DNA from: Advenella alkanexedens
Lineage (GTDB): Bacteria; Pseudomonadota; Gammaproteobacteria; Burkholderiales; Burkholderiaceae_B
DNA: 64,000 nt
Reading direction: 5' to 3'
Assembly (NCBI RefSeq): GCF_019132845.1
Contig: NZ_JAHSPR010000008.1
Span: forward strand, 62,001 to 126,000
Shown: in pieces, positions 50,416-60,952 of the stretch
Layout of the letters: each line of letters starts with the position of its first letter
How positions within the stretch are numbered: position 1 is the first letter of the stretch
Notes under the pieces: model-generated
Databases searched by the model: none
What the model was told of the DNA's origin: nothing
What the model saw: the letters and a program-made list of their open reading frames with translations, nothing else
Translations under genes and position numbers: made by a program

Positions 50416-50476
50416 GAGAAACGAGCCTAAATATGTAAAAATGTCATAAATCAAATGGAGTAAACGCAATTTTACG

Positions 50477-51544
50477 ATGAATGAGAAAAATTTACGTAGA
50501 AATCAGACACTTTTGTGGTCAGGAGTTGGAATATGCCTGCTAATTCTACTTTATATCCTGTCTCCGGTGCTGACTCCGTTCATGCTGGCACTGGCGCTGG
50601 CCTATATTCTGGCCCCCGGTGTAGAGTTGCTGGTCCGTTTACATCTGCCACGCTGGCTGGCCGTGTTCTTCATGGTGTTTTTACTGTTTGCCGTCCTTCT
50701 GGGCATCATGTTGATCATTATTCCGCTGTTACGTCGGGAAATCAATCTGGTTATCGGGCAATTGCCAATATGGGTTCATCAATACAATACCCAACTGGCT
50801 CCCAACATTGATGAATGGCTTGGCGTAGACAGCAAACTGGATATCTCCCGCATCCGCCTGCTCCTGCAAGATGCCGTCACCGGCACCGACAGCCTTTTCA
50901 CGACGGCACTCAATTATCTGAAAGCCAGTGGCTCCACCCTGGTTTTCTATATTGCCAGTGGCATGCTCACCCCGGTTGTGCTGGTTTACCTGTTATTTGA
51001 CTGGAACACTTTCCTCCACCGTTTCAGTGAAATCATTCCACGCCGCTTTCTGAATACCGCCCTTGATATCGGCAATGAAATAGACAAACTGCTGTCCAGT
51101 TTCCTGCGCGGACAAATTCTGGTCATGCTGATTCTGGCGGTTTATTACAGCGTTGGCCTGTCCATTGCCGATTTTGACAGTGCGATTCCCATTGGCGTCA
51201 TTACCGGATTACTGGTTTTTATCCCTTATTTGGGCTTCGGACTGGGATTATTGCTCGCAATCCTCTCGGCTCTATTACAATTCGAGGGTTACTACGGTCT
51301 TATTGCCGTTGCTATTGTGTTCGGCATAGGTCAGGTTTTCGAAAGCTTATATTTAACCCCCAAGATTATGGGTGACCGAATTGGCTTGCATCCACTGGTC
51401 ATCATTTTTGCCCTGTTTGTATTTGGCGAAATTTTTGGCTTTTTTGGTGTTCTGCTTGCCCTGCCGATCAGTGCAGCCCTGTCGGTATTGGTCCGTCGCG
51501 TTTATGGTCAATACCTGAATAGTACTTTTTATAAAAATGAATGA
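50477..51544 (+). CDS. AI-2E family (PerM-like) transporter
   Basis: A 355-residue inner-membrane protein with about eight membrane segments and the family pattern [28 protein letters not shown], then [26 protein letters not shown] and [23 protein letters not shown]. Members are described as exporters of autoinducer-2 or permeases of unknown substrate, some with sodium-proton activity. The gene overlaps hda by 8 bases, a conserved pairing in betaproteobacteria. Confidence 0.92.
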   Translation: MNEKNLRRNQTLLWSGVGICLLILLYILSPVLTPFMLALALAYILAPGVELLVRLHLPRWLAVFFMVFLLFAVLLGIMLIIIPLLRREINLVIGQLPIWVHQYNTQLAPNIDEWLGVDSKLDISRIRLLLQDAVTGTDSLFTTALNYLKASGSTLVFYIASGMLTPVVLVYLLFDWNTFLHRFSEIIPRRFLNTALDIGNEIDKLLSSFLRGQILVMLILAVYYSVGLSIADFDSAIPIGVITGLLVFIPYLGFGLGLLLAILSALLQFEGYYGLIAVAIVFGIGQVFESLYLTPKIMGDRIGLHPLVIIFALFVFGEIFGFFGVLLALPISAALSVLVRRVYGQYLNSTFYKNE

Positions 51545-52214
51545 ACAATTAACGCTTGAAGTCTCTCCGGTTCCCGAGCCCACCCTTGACAATTTCATCG
51601 TGGGGCAAAACGCTGAAGCCATTACCACGCTGCGTCACCTCCAGCCGGGGCAATCACTCTATCTTTGGGGAAGCAACGGCTGTGGCAAAACCCATTTACT
51701 CAAAGCGATGGCTGCCTGCCACCAGGGCACTTATTTCAATCATGAAAGCCACCCCTTTCTGGCATCCATTACTTTCCAGAATACCCCACCCCTGGTGGCC
51801 ATTGATGACATTGAATCCTTAAACGAAGACCAACAGGCCGAACTGTTCAGTCTGTATAATGAATGGAAACTGCGCAAGAACACGCCCGATGCCTTCATAC
51901 TGCTGGTTTCCGGCAATGTATCTCCGCTGGCCATGCCTATCCGTGAAGATCTGCGAACCCGACTTGGTTGGGAACTGGTCTATCGGCTCGAACAACTCAG
52001 TGACGAGCAACGCCTTACCGCTTTGCAACATCGTGCCCGCGAAAAAGGCTTGCAATTAAGCCACGAAGTCACGCATTGGATTTTCACCCATTATTCGCGT
52101 GATATTGCCGCCCTTTTCAACCTGCTCGATGCCCTGGACACCTATTCACTGTCTACAAGACGCCCTATTACCGTCCCTTTACTTAAAGCTTTTTTCATTA
52201 AAACAAAATCATGA
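51537..52214 (+). CDS. hda: DnaA regulatory inactivator Hda
   Basis: A 225-residue AAA+ protein that with the DNA clamp stimulates ATP hydrolysis by DnaA and prevents re-initiation. The N-terminus [12 protein letters not shown] contains the clamp-binding QLxL motif. The Walker A region is LWGSNGCGKTHLLKAM, the Walker B VAIDDIESLN, and a DnaA-like arginine-finger helix reads REDLRTRLGWELVYRL. The stop overlaps the HAD gene by 4 bases. Confidence 0.94.
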   Translation: MNEQLTLEVSPVPEPTLDNFIVGQNAEAITTLRHLQPGQSLYLWGSNGCGKTHLLKAMAACHQGTYFNHESHPFLASITFQNTPPLVAIDDIESLNEDQQAELFSLYNEWKLRKNTPDAFILLVSGNVSPLAMPIREDLRTRLGWELVYRLEQLSDEQRLTALQHRAREKGLQLSHEVTHWIFTHYSRDIAALFNLLDALDTYSLSTRRPITVPLLKAFFIKTKS

Positions 52215-52894
52215 CATCTACCAATCTGGCCCTTTTCGATCTTGACCATACGCTGCTCCCCATTGACACTGATCGCGAATGGGTTGATTTTTTAGCTCGC
52301 AACAATCTGGCCGGTGATCCTGTCGCCATCCAGCAAAAAAACCATGAACTGATGGAAAAATACACGGCAGGTATTCTGAAAATAGAGGAATCTGCCGAGT
52401 TCATGCTGAGCTTTCTTAAAATGCACAGCCCTTATGACCTGGCCCGGTTCCATGAGCAATTCATGTGTGAGGTGGTGCGTCCCACCATTCAGGCCAGTGC
52501 CATCGACCTGGTTCGCCAGCACCAGGAAAACGGTGATCTGTGCTGCATTGTGACGGCCACCAACTCTTTCGTCACATCCCCGGTAGCCCGTGCGTTTGGT
52601 ATCGAACATTTAATCGGCACCCTGCCCGAATATGTCAACGGCCGCTTTACCGGCCGGGTGCAAGGCGTCCCCAGTTACAAGGAAGGCAAGGTAACCCGCG
52701 TTAACATGTGGCTTGAGTCCATGGGCAAAAAACTGGACGATTTTACCGAGTCCTATTTTTATAGCGACTCGCAAAATGACCTGCCCCTGCTTGAAGTTGT
52801 CAGTAACCCGGTTGCCACCAACCCCAATGAGTTCCTGCGTAAAACAGCACATGAAAACGGCTGGCCAGTTCTTGATCTGTTTGCTTTAAAATAA
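52211..52894 (+). CDS. HAD-IB family phosphatase (SerB-like)
   Basis: A 227-residue HAD hydrolase. Motif I is LFDLDHTLLPIDTDREW (nucleophile Asp and acid Asp), motif II includes CCIVTATNSFVTSPVA, and motifs III/IV include YKEGKVTR and FYSDSQNDLPLLE. The helical cap of subclass IB lies between. Relatives dephosphorylate small phosphomonoesters such as phosphoserine, histidinol phosphate or phosphoethanolamine; the substrate here is not known. It sits between hda and pcnB. Confidence 0.92.
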   Translation: MTSTNLALFDLDHTLLPIDTDREWVDFLARNNLAGDPVAIQQKNHELMEKYTAGILKIEESAEFMLSFLKMHSPYDLARFHEQFMCEVVRPTIQASAIDLVRQHQENGDLCCIVTATNSFVTSPVARAFGIEHLIGTLPEYVNGRFTGRVQGVPSYKEGKVTRVNMWLESMGKKLDDFTESYFYSDSQNDLPLLEVVSNPVATNPNEFLRKTAHENGWPVLDLFALK

Positions 52895-52919
52895 CAATAT
52901 CTTCATTTATTTCGTCCCT

Positions 52920-54308
52920 ATGATCAAAAGCACCATTAAAAGCTTCGTCAGCCGCCTGTTCAATTCCCCGGCCAGCGACACAAAAAAAACCAAAGCCCGG
53001 ATTTACCACCAGGAGCAACACGGCATTGATCGCCGGCTTGTCTCGCGCAACGCCATCAAGGTCTGCGAGGTATTAAACCAGAAAGGGTTCCAGGCCTTTA
53101 TCGTAGGAGGTGCCGTGCGCGATCTTATCCTGGGCCTGGAGCCCAAGGATTTTGATGTGGCCACCAATGCCACCCCCGAAGAGGTCCGTGCCTCTTTCCG
53201 GCGAGCCCGCATTATTGGCCGGCGCTTTCAATTGGTGCACGTGGTTTTTGGCCCCGAAATCATTGAAACCTCAACTTTCAGGGCCAATAGCAATGGCCAG
53301 AACAAAACCGATGAACACGGCCGCATCCTCAACGACAACGTCTTCGGCACCCAGGAAGAAGATGCCGCCCGACGCGATTTCACCCTTAACGCCCTGTATT
53401 ACGACCCGCTTACCGAGCAGGTGATCGACTACCATAATGGCCTGTCAGATCTTCGCAAGCACATCGTACGCATTATTGGCGACCCTGAAACCCGTTACCG
53501 CGAAGATCCGGTCCGCATGTTGCGGGCGGTACGCTTTGCCGCCAAACTGAATGGCACTATCGAGCCCCACACCAAGGAACCCATCAAACGACTGGCCGAT
53601 CTCATTTCCAATGTGCCCGACTCGCGCCTGTTTGATGAAACCCTTAAACTCATGACCTGCGGCAATGCCCTGGCCTGTCTGAAACAGCTTCGCGAAGAAG
53701 GCCTGCACGAAGGAACCCTGCCCCTGCTGGATGTGGTCCTGAAGCAGCCAGGTGGCCAGAAATTTGTCGAACTGACTCTTGACCGCACCGATCACCGGGT
53801 CCGTCAGGGCAAGTCGGTCAGCCCCAGTTTCCTTTATGCCGCGCTGTTATGGCGCCTGGTGGATGTGTACTGGAAACGTAATATTGCGCAAAAAGAACCG
53901 CCCATGCAGGCACTGATTCATGCGGCAGACCAGGTGCTTGAAGACCAGGTTCACAAACTGGCCATCCAGCGGCGTCACACCACCGATATGCGTGAAATCT
54001 GGTTCATGCAGCCCCGCTTTGAACATCCCGTTCCACGCCAGATCTGGAAAATGACCGAGCAGCCCCGTTTTCGGGCCGCCTGTGATTTTCTGCAATTGCG
54101 TGCAGCCAGCGGTGAATTCGATAGCGTTCAGGCTCAATGGTGGATGGATCTGGCAGATACCGATGCGGCTGGCAAAACCCGGATGATTGAAGAACTGACG
54201 CAAAAACTGAAAGGCACCCCCGGTTCGGCGGGTACCGCACGCAAACGTCGCAAGCGTCGTTCGCCTGCCCGCAAGAAAGCCGCTTTGCCACAGCAGGACA
54301 TTTCATGA
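52920..54308 (+). CDS. pcnB: poly(A) polymerase I
   Basis: A 462-residue class II nucleotidyltransferase adding poly(A) tails that mark RNAs for decay. The catalytic head has AFIVGGAVRDLILGLEPKDFDVATNATPEEV with the paired Asp, and ARRDFTLNALYYDP and EDPVRMLRAVRFAAKL follow (nucleotide binding and neck). The C-terminus ends with a basic tail, ARKRRKRRSPARKKAA. Family features favour PcnB over CCA-adding enzyme by length and the basic tail. It overlaps folK by 4 bases. Confidence 0.94.
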   Translation: MIKSTIKSFVSRLFNSPASDTKKTKARIYHQEQHGIDRRLVSRNAIKVCEVLNQKGFQAFIVGGAVRDLILGLEPKDFDVATNATPEEVRASFRRARIIGRRFQLVHVVFGPEIIETSTFRANSNGQNKTDEHGRILNDNVFGTQEEDAARRDFTLNALYYDPLTEQVIDYHNGLSDLRKHIVRIIGDPETRYREDPVRMLRAVRFAAKLNGTIEPHTKEPIKRLADLISNVPDSRLFDETLKLMTCGNALACLKQLREEGLHEGTLPLLDVVLKQPGGQKFVELTLDRTDHRVRQGKSVSPSFLYAALLWRLVDVYWKRNIAQKEPPMQALIHAADQVLEDQVHKLAIQRRHTTDMREIWFMQPRFEHPVPRQIWKMTEQPRFRAACDFLQLRAASGEFDSVQAQWWMDLADTDAAGKTRMIEELTQKLKGTPGSAGTARKRRKRRSPARKKAALPQQDIS

Positions 54309-54775
54309 ACATCGCGTATATCGGCCTTGGCTCCAATCTGGGTGAAAGTCGCAGTATCCTGCAACAGGCACTGGTCAATCTGGCCGACCATCCGTCCATT
54401 CACCAGCTGGAGTGTTCCCGCTTTTACCGCAGCAGCCCGGTCGATTCATCAGGGCCCGACTATGTCAACGCGGTCGCCCGGCTTGAAACCTCATTAAGCT
54501 CATTGGCGCTGCTGCATCTGCTGCAAGAAATTGAAAACCGCTATGGCCGGGAACGGCCCTATATAAACGCGCCCCGCACACTGGATCTGGACATCCTGCT
54601 ATTCAACGATGAAATCAATCATTCGGCTGAACTGACCCTGCCGCATCCGCGCATGCACCAACGGGCCTTTGTGTTATTGCCCCTGCAAGACTTGGCACCA
54701 GACATTGTTCTGGCTCAAGGTACCCTTGACACCCTGCTGGAGCAGTGTAAAGACCAGGGCATTGAACTGCTTTAA
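54305..54775 (+). CDS. folK: HPPK, 2-amino-4-hydroxy-6-hydroxymethyldihydropteridine pyrophosphokinase
   Basis: A 156-residue enzyme transferring pyrophosphate from ATP to the pterin in folate synthesis. Signature parts are AYIGLGSNLGESRSIL, FYRSSPVDSSGPDYVNAVARLET, the ATP/Mg loop RYGRERPYINAPRTLDLDIL-like segment and LPHPRMHQRAFVLLPLQDLAP. It is translationally coupled to pcnB, a typical arrangement. A terminator follows at 54852-54890. Confidence 0.96.
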   Translation: MNIAYIGLGSNLGESRSILQQALVNLADHPSIHQLECSRFYRSSPVDSSGPDYVNAVARLETSLSSLALLHLLQEIENRYGRERPYINAPRTLDLDILLFNDEINHSAELTLPHPRMHQRAFVLLPLQDLAPDIVLAQGTLDTLLEQCKDQGIELL

Positions 54776-54851
54776 ACCTGAATCAACATATCTTTCATTA
54801 TCAAGGCATACGAACCGTTGCAAACGTGAAAACACCACATTAAGCACATAA

Positions 54852-54890
54852 AAAAACACCGGCGGATAATAAAACCCGACCGGTGTTTTT
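54852..54890. terminator. bidirectional terminator between folK and the fumarase gene
   Basis: An 11-base stem, AAAAACACCGG with CCGGTGTTTTT (54852-54862, 54880-54890), has a 17-base loop and A/T flanks working on both strands. Confidence 0.85.
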
Positions 54891-54911
54891 GTCTTCAACA
54901 ACAGAAACGGC

Positions 54912-56441
54912 TTACAACTCTTCTACCGCTACTGGAATTTTACCGATTTTGGCTTGCCATTCTCTGGGGCCTGTTTTATGGACAGATGTGCCTTCAGAAT
55001 CAACAGCCACGGTTACCGGCATGTCTTTCACTTCAAACTCGTAAATGGCTTCCATGCCCAGGTCCTCGAAGCCCACGACTTTAGCGCTACGAATCGCTTT
55101 GGACACCAGGTAAGCCGAACCACCCACCGCCATTAAATAAGCCGATTTGTGCTTGCGAATGGACTCGATCGCGACCGGTCCGCGCTCGGCCTTGCCGATC
55201 ATGGAAATCAGGCCGGTTTTTTCCAGCATCATATCGGTGAATTTGTCCATACGGGTTGCCGTGGTGGGGCCTGCAGGGCCAACCACTTCATCACGCACCG
55301 GATCAACCGGGCCAACATAATAAATAACACGATTGGTGAAATCAACCGGCAATGACTCGCCCTTGGCCAACATGTCCTGGATGCGCTTGTGGGCGGCATC
55401 ACGACCGGTCAGCATTTTGCCGGACAGCAACAGGGTTTGACCGGGTTTCCAGCTGGCCACTTCTTCTTTGGTCAGGGTATCCAGATTCACCTGTTTGGAC
55501 TTGTTGTAATCGGGTGCCCATTGCACATCTGGCCAATCAGACAAAGAAGGCGGTGTTAACACGGCAACGCCTGAACCATCCAGTACAAAGTGGGCATGAC
55601 GGGTTGCCGCACAGTTTGGAATCATGGCGATGGGTTTAGAGGCGGCATGGGTTGGGTAAGTATTGATTTTGACATCCAGCACGGTTGTCAGGCCACCCAA
55701 ACCCTGGGCACCAATTCCCAGGGCATTGACTTTTTCATACAGCTCGATACGCAACTCTTCGAGTTTGTTTTGCGGGCCACGGGCCAGCAACTCGTACATG
55801 TCGATGTCTTCCATCAGTGACTGCTTGGCCATTAACATGGCTTTTTCAGCGGTACCACCCACCCCTATACCCAACATGCCTGGAGGACACCAGCCGGCCC
55901 CCATTTGCGGAACGGTTTTCAGTACCCAGTCAACGATCGAGTCACTGGGGTTGAGCATGGCGAACTTGGTTTTGTTTTCTGAACCACCGCCTTTGGCCGC
56001 AACCTGAACGTCAACCTTGTCACCAGGAACCAGCTCAACGCTCAGGATACAGGGGGTATTATCTTTGGTATTCTTGCGCTCAAAAATGGGGTCAGCCAGC
56101 ACGGAAGCACGCAGCTTGTTGTCAGGATCCAGATAACCGCGACGAACGCCTTCATCACATGCCTCTTGCAGCGTACCTTTCAGATCAAACTTGACATCCA
56201 TACCCACTTTCAGGAAAACGTTCACAATGCCGGTATCCTGACAAATGGGGCGATGCCCTTCCGCGCACATGCGGGAGTTGGTCAGAATTTGGGCAATCGC
56301 ATCTTTAGCTGCCAGGCTTTCTTCGCGCTCATAGGCACGAGCCAGATGCTGAATATAGTCGGCAGGATGGTAAAAACTGATGAACTGGATCGCATCCGCG
56401 ATGGATTGGATCAGGTCCTCTTCTTTGATAATGGTAGTCAT
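54912..56441 (-). CDS. fumA: fumarate hydratase, class I (iron-sulfur)
   Basis: A 509-residue single-chain class I fumarase, interconverting fumarate and malate in the citric acid cycle with a labile [4Fe-4S] cluster. The cluster cysteines are expected in HRPICQDTGI, IPNCAATRHAHFVL and the third region; GAGWCPPGMLGIGVGGTAEK is also conserved. The C-terminal beta part includes RDAAHKRIQDMLAKGESLPV and VGPAGPTTATRMDKFTDMML. It lies 47 bases after a crotonase gene on the same strand and may share its transcript. Confidence 0.95.
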   Translation of the reverse strand: MTTIIKEEDLIQSIADAIQFISFYHPADYIQHLARAYEREESLAAKDAIAQILTNSRMCAEGHRPICQDTGIVNVFLKVGMDVKFDLKGTLQEACDEGVRRGYLDPDNKLRASVLADPIFERKNTKDNTPCILSVELVPGDKVDVQVAAKGGGSENKTKFAMLNPSDSIVDWVLKTVPQMGAGWCPPGMLGIGVGGTAEKAMLMAKQSLMEDIDMYELLARGPQNKLEELRIELYEKVNALGIGAQGLGGLTTVLDVKINTYPTHAASKPIAMIPNCAATRHAHFVLDGSGVAVLTPPSLSDWPDVQWAPDYNKSKQVNLDTLTKEEVASWKPGQTLLLSGKMLTGRDAAHKRIQDMLAKGESLPVDFTNRVIYYVGPVDPVRDEVVGPAGPTTATRMDKFTDMMLEKTGLISMIGKAERGPVAIESIRKHKSAYLMAVGGSAYLVSKAIRSAKVVGFEDLGMEAIYEFEVKDMPVTVAVDSEGTSVHKTGPREWQAKIGKIPVAVEEL

Positions 56442-56488
56442 TGTTCAATCAACTTTTTCAAAAAACTAACGGTTAACAACTTTACGGT

Positions 56489-57256
56489 TTATTTGCCTTT
56501 CCAGACCGGAGCCCGTTTTTCGGCGAATGCGGTAGCCCCTTCTTTGGCATCTTCTGAAACAAAGATATGCGCCATGCGTGGCTGTTGCAGGGCAAACATG
56601 TCTTCCTGGCGCCAGTCTTGTGACTGCACCACCACCTGCTTGACCGTACGTACGGCCAGAGGGCCATTCGCTGCAATCTTCTCAGCCAATTTTAGCGCAG
56701 CTTCCAGCGCTTTGCCCGGTTCTGTCAGTTGATTGACCAAACCAAGCTGGTGCGCACGCGTGGAGGGAATCATGTCACCGGTTAATAAGATCTCCATGGC
56801 AACGTGGTACGGCAGCCTTTGCGGCAGGCGCAGCATGCCACCCGAACCGGGCACCAGGCCACGTTTTACTTCAGGCAAGCCAAACTGGGCATTTTCAGCG
56901 GCCACGATCAAATCGCAGGCCAGCGCCAATTCACAGCCACCGGCCAACGCATAGCCCTCGATGGCGGCAATCAGGGGTTTTTGAGGCGGTGCCTCACACA
57001 AACCACCCAGACCGCGGCCCGGCACCACGGCACGGCGCTGGGTTTTGGCGAACTCTTTCAAATCCATGCCCGAACAAAACGTATTGCCTTGTCCGGTAAG
57101 AATGCCCACCGTCAGGTCATCATTGGCGTCAAGCTGGTCAAGCGCGGCAGCCAGCGCAAAAGAAGTATCGTAAGTAAGGGCGTTGCGGGCTTCAGGTCGG
57201 TTGATGGTAATGACCAATACCCGGCCAATGATTTCTGATTTCACCAATTCTGTCAC
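56489..57256 (-). CDS. enoyl-CoA hydratase
   Basis: A 255-residue crotonase with intact catalytic positions: Glu in FGLPEVKRGLVPGSGGMLRL and Glu in VAMEILLTGD. ITINRPEARNALT and the oxyanion segment GNTFCSGMDLKEFA are standard. It hydrates trans-2-enoyl-CoA esters in fatty or aromatic acid oxidation. Unlike the two crotonases at 23816-27425 it looks fully conventional. It is upstream of the fumarase gene and divergent from glyQ. Confidence 0.93.
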   Translation of the reverse strand: MTELVKSEIIGRVLVITINRPEARNALTYDTSFALAAALDQLDANDDLTVGILTGQGNTFCSGMDLKEFAKTQRRAVVPGRGLGGLCEAPPQKPLIAAIEGYALAGGCELALACDLIVAAENAQFGLPEVKRGLVPGSGGMLRLPQRLPYHVAMEILLTGDMIPSTRAHQLGLVNQLTEPGKALEAALKLAEKIAANGPLAVRTVKQVVVQSQDWRQEDMFALQQPRMAHIFVSEDAKEGATAFAEKRAPVWKGK

Positions 57257-57384
57257 AGTTGTCTCCTGTAGGTTCGGGGTTATTGAGGCATTTTACCCTT
57301 TCAAACCACAAATTATCCCTAGAACCGCAACAAATACCCTAAAATCCAAGGTTTGGTTATTCATCCGATGCTAGAGTCGAATTC

Positions 57385-58284
57385 ATGCTTACTTTTCAGC
57401 AAATTATCTTAAAACTTCAGGAATACTGGGACGCACAAGGTTGTGCGTTGCTCCAGCCTTACGACATGGAAGTGGGCGCGGGTACGTCCCATACAGCCAC
57501 TTTCCTGCGCGCCATCGGTCCCGAGCCCTGGCATGCCGCTTATGTGCAGCCATCACGCCGCCCCAAAGATGGCCGCTATGGCGAAAATCCCAACCGCCTG
57601 CAACACTATTACCAGTACCAGGTTGTGCTCAAGCCGGCTCCACCCGACATTCTTGATCTTTACATCGGTTCGCTGCAAGCGCTGGGCATCAACCCCCTGG
57701 AACACGATATCCGCTTCGTTGAAGATGACTGGGAAAACCCCACGCTGGGTGCCTGGGGCCTGGGCTGGGAAGTCTGGCTCAATGGCATGGAAGTCACGCA
57801 ATTCACTTACTTCCAGCAGGTAGGCGGCCTTGACTGCCCGGCCACCACCGGTGAAATCACCTACGGTCTTGAACGCCTGGCCATGTATCTGCAAAACGTG
57901 GAAAGTGTTTATGACCTTGTCTGGACCCGTCGTCCCAATGGCGATACCGTGTATTACCGTGACGTGTTTCACCAGAATGAAGTTGAACAATCCACCTACA
58001 ACTTTGAATACGCCTCAACAGAAATGCTGTTTGCGCATTTCAATGACTACGAAGCCGAAGCCAAAAAACTGGTCGAGATCCCATTGGCCCTGCCTGCCTA
58101 CGAGGTCGTCCTGAAAGCCGCCCATACTTTCAATATGCTTGATGCCCGGGGCGCCATTAGCGTTACCGAACGGGCCAGCTATATTGGCCGTATCCGCAAC
58201 CTGTCCCGTGCAGTTGCCCAGTGCTATTACGACTCCCGTGAACAGCTTGGCTTCCCGATGCTGAAAAAACAAGAGATTGCATAA
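57385..58284 (+). CDS. glyQ: glycine--tRNA ligase alpha subunit
   Basis: A 299-residue catalytic alpha subunit of the bacterial heterotetrameric glycyl-tRNA synthetase. Characteristic are [33 protein letters not shown], the class II motif region [27 protein letters not shown], and [20 protein letters not shown]. Its TAA is followed immediately by the glyS ATG (58284/58285). Confidence 0.97.
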   Translation: MLTFQQIILKLQEYWDAQGCALLQPYDMEVGAGTSHTATFLRAIGPEPWHAAYVQPSRRPKDGRYGENPNRLQHYYQYQVVLKPAPPDILDLYIGSLQALGINPLEHDIRFVEDDWENPTLGAWGLGWEVWLNGMEVTQFTYFQQVGGLDCPATTGEITYGLERLAMYLQNVESVYDLVWTRRPNGDTVYYRDVFHQNEVEQSTYNFEYASTEMLFAHFNDYEAEAKKLVEIPLALPAYEVVLKAAHTFNMLDARGAISVTERASYIGRIRNLSRAVAQCYYDSREQLGFPMLKKQEIA

Positions 58285-60411
58285 ATGTCAACGAATCCTT
58301 TACTGATCGAATTACTTACCGAAGAACTGCCCCCCAAGGCATTGCAAAAGCTGGGCAAGGCATTTGCCCAAGGTGTTTACCAGTCCCTGAACAAACAACA
58401 CCTTCTGGGTGAACAGTGCGCGCTTGAGTCCTTTGCCACACCACGCCGGCTTGGTGTCCGCTTAAGCCAGGTATTGGCGCAGGCTCCCGAACAGGCCTTT
58501 GCAGAAAAACTCATGCCTGTGAAAATCGGCCTTGACGAAAACGGCAATGCCAGCCCCGCCCTGCAAAAAAAACTGGCCGCCAAAGGCCTGGAACACTTGA
58601 GTGTTGCTGACCTGACTCGCGAATCCGATGGCAAACAGGAATATTTAATCGCCAAAGGCACCGCCCCCGGCGCACAACTGGCCGCATTCCTGCAAACCGC
58701 CATTGATGAGGCGATTGCCAACCTGCCCATTCCCAAAGTCATGCGCTATCAACTGGCCGACGGACAAACCAGTGTCCGCTTCGTACGCCCCGTGCATGGT
58801 CTGGTTGTCCTGTTTGGTGACCAGGTCCTGCCAGTTAGCGTGCTGGGCATTTCATCCAGCCACGTAACCCGGGGACACCGCTTCCTTAGCCAGGCACCGG
58901 TTCAGTTAAACCATGCCAACACCTACGAGCAGCAACTGCGCGAAGAAGGTAAGGTCATTGCCTCGTATGAAGAACGTCGCGACATGATCAGTGCCCTGCT
59001 GGCTGAAAAAGCGGCCTCACTGGGTGCCACTATTGGCAACGATCCCGAGGTCACCGCGCTACTCGACGAAGTCACTTCACTGGTGGAATACCCAGCCGTG
59101 TATATCGGTCAGTTTGAGGAAAAATTCCTGGCCGTACCACCAGAATGCCTGATCCTGACCATGCGCCTGAACCAGAAATATTTCCCCCTGTTCGACCCGG
59201 CCACTGGCAAGCTGACACACCGCTTCCTGATTGTCAGCAACATGGACATCGAGAACCCACAACAGATTATCGAGGGCAACGAACGGGTCGTGCGCCCGCG
59301 CCTGGCCGATGCCGAATTTTTCTTCGATACCGACCGTAAAATGCCATTGGCCGCACGTGTCGAGCAACTGGCCACCATTGTTTACCACAACAAACTGGGC
59401 ACCCAGCTGGACCGCTCCGAACGGGTCCGGAAAATTGCCGCTTACATTGCCCAGCAGCTTGGCGCCAATGTCGCGCTGGCCGACCGTGCCGCCCTCTTGG
59501 CCAAAGCCGATTTAAGTTCCAACATGGTGGGTGAATTCCCTGAACTGCAGGGCATTATTGGCGCCTACTATGCCAAGGCCGATGGCGAGCCCGAAGAAAT
59601 CGTGACAGCCCTGGCAGACCAGTACCGCGTGCGTTACGACAAGCCCGTCAGCCAGGAAACCTTGACCTCGGCCATTTTGTTTATTGCCGAACGCGCCGAA
59701 ACCCTGGTTGGCATTTGGGGGATTGGTCTGGTTCCCACCGGTGAGCGTGACCCTTACGCCTTGCGCCGTGCCGCGCTGGGCCTGATCAGTGCGGTTGAGC
59801 AATTGGCCGCCGGCCAGTTCCTGAACCTGCAAACCAGGCTGTCCCTGAATGAATTGCTTGAATTTGCCGCTGGCACGTTTGAAAACATCAGCCTGAACCC
59901 GAACACGGTCACCGAAGTACAGGAATTCATTTACGAACGTTACCGCAATCAGCTCAATAACGAGTATGACCGCTCAGTTGTAGATGCTGTTATTGCTTTG
60001 GCACCGCCACTGAATGAAATTATCGACCGGGTCAAGGCCGTTACCGCCTTTGCACAATTACCCGAAGCCGAGAGTCTGGCTGCCGCCAACAAACGGATTG
60101 CCAACCTGCTGAAAAAAGTCGACGGATCACTGCCTGCGATTAATGCCGACATTCTGCTTGAGCCGGCAGAAAAAGCCCTGGCAGGCACGATTGAAACCAT
60201 CCAGCCGGTTGCTCTGGATCACTTTAACAAAGGTGAGTTTGAGACCAGCTTACGCAGCATTGCCAGCACACGTGAAGCGGTTGATGCCTTCTTCACCGAT
60301 GTCATGGTCATGGCTGAAGACCCGAACATCCGCAATAACCGTCTGGCTTTGCTTTCACAGTTACATGGCACCATGAACCTGGTGGCCGACATTTCCAGGC
60401 TGGCGCAATGA
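58285..60411 (+). CDS. glyS: glycine--tRNA ligase beta subunit
   Basis: A 708-residue beta subunit, which binds tRNA-Gly. It starts LLIELLTEELPPKALQKLG and includes SFATPRRLGVRL, GLDENGNASPALQKKLAAKG, HRFLIVSNMDIENPQQIIEGNERVVRPRLADAEFFF, and the C-terminal HD-like and anticodon-binding part with PTGERDPYALRRAALGLI. Its stop overlaps gmhB by 4 bases. Confidence 0.97.
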   Translation: MSTNPLLIELLTEELPPKALQKLGKAFAQGVYQSLNKQHLLGEQCALESFATPRRLGVRLSQVLAQAPEQAFAEKLMPVKIGLDENGNASPALQKKLAAKGLEHLSVADLTRESDGKQEYLIAKGTAPGAQLAAFLQTAIDEAIANLPIPKVMRYQLADGQTSVRFVRPVHGLVVLFGDQVLPVSVLGISSSHVTRGHRFLSQAPVQLNHANTYEQQLREEGKVIASYEERRDMISALLAEKAASLGATIGNDPEVTALLDEVTSLVEYPAVYIGQFEEKFLAVPPECLILTMRLNQKYFPLFDPATGKLTHRFLIVSNMDIENPQQIIEGNERVVRPRLADAEFFFDTDRKMPLAARVEQLATIVYHNKLGTQLDRSERVRKIAAYIAQQLGANVALADRAALLAKADLSSNMVGEFPELQGIIGAYYAKADGEPEEIVTALADQYRVRYDKPVSQETLTSAILFIAERAETLVGIWGIGLVPTGERDPYALRRAALGLISAVEQLAAGQFLNLQTRLSLNELLEFAAGTFENISLNPNTVTEVQEFIYERYRNQLNNEYDRSVVDAVIALAPPLNEIIDRVKAVTAFAQLPEAESLAAANKRIANLLKKVDGSLPAINADILLEPAEKALAGTIETIQPVALDHFNKGEFETSLRSIASTREAVDAFFTDVMVMAEDPNIRNNRLALLSQLHGTMNLVADISRLAQ

Positions 60412-60947
60412 AACTCGTGATTCTTGATCGGGACGGCGTCATCAACCAGGATCGTACCGATTTTGTTAAATCGGCCGATGAATGGGTTCCCCTGCCCGGC
60501 AGTCTCGAAGCCATTGCCCGCCTGTACCGGGCAGGCTGGAAAGTGGTGATTGCCAGCAACCAGTCCGGCCTGGGCCGGGGCCTGTTCAGCATGAGCGATC
60601 TGAATGCCATGCATGCCAAAATGAATCAGGAGCTCACTTTGCTGGGCGGGCAGGTGGATGCCATTTTCATTTGCCCGCACAAGCCGGAAGATGGCTGTAA
60701 TTGCCGAAAACCCTTGCCAGGCATGCTTCACGATATTATTCGCCGCTACGAGATAGATCCGGCACAGGTTCCAGTGATTGGTGATTCCCTGCGCGACCTG
60801 CAAGCCGCACAGATCGCAGGCATGAAGCCCTGGCTGGTGGAAACCGGCAATGGCCTTAAAACAAAAAATGACCCCAATCTGCCACCCGGCACGCAAATCC
60901 GTGCCAGCCTGGCGGATATTGTCAATGAATGGTTGCGGGAAAATTAA
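60408..60947 (+). CDS. gmhB: D,D-heptose 1,7-bisphosphate 7-phosphatase
   Basis: A 179-residue HAD phosphatase of the lipopolysaccharide heptose pathway. Motif I is VILDRDGVINQDRTDFV. The zinc-binding loop reads CPHKPEDGCNCRKPLPGML with the Cys/His ligands, and motif IV is VIGDSLRDLQAAQIAG. The conserved glyQ-glyS-gmhB-plsC order supports the assignment. The stop at 60947 lies 5 bases before the plsC start. Confidence 0.95.
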   Translation: MKLVILDRDGVINQDRTDFVKSADEWVPLPGSLEAIARLYRAGWKVVIASNQSGLGRGLFSMSDLNAMHAKMNQELTLLGGQVDAIFICPHKPEDGCNCRKPLPGMLHDIIRRYEIDPAQVPVIGDSLRDLQAAQIAGMKPWLVETGNGLKTKNDPNLPPGTQIRASLADIVNEWLREN

Positions 60948-60952
60948 TCATC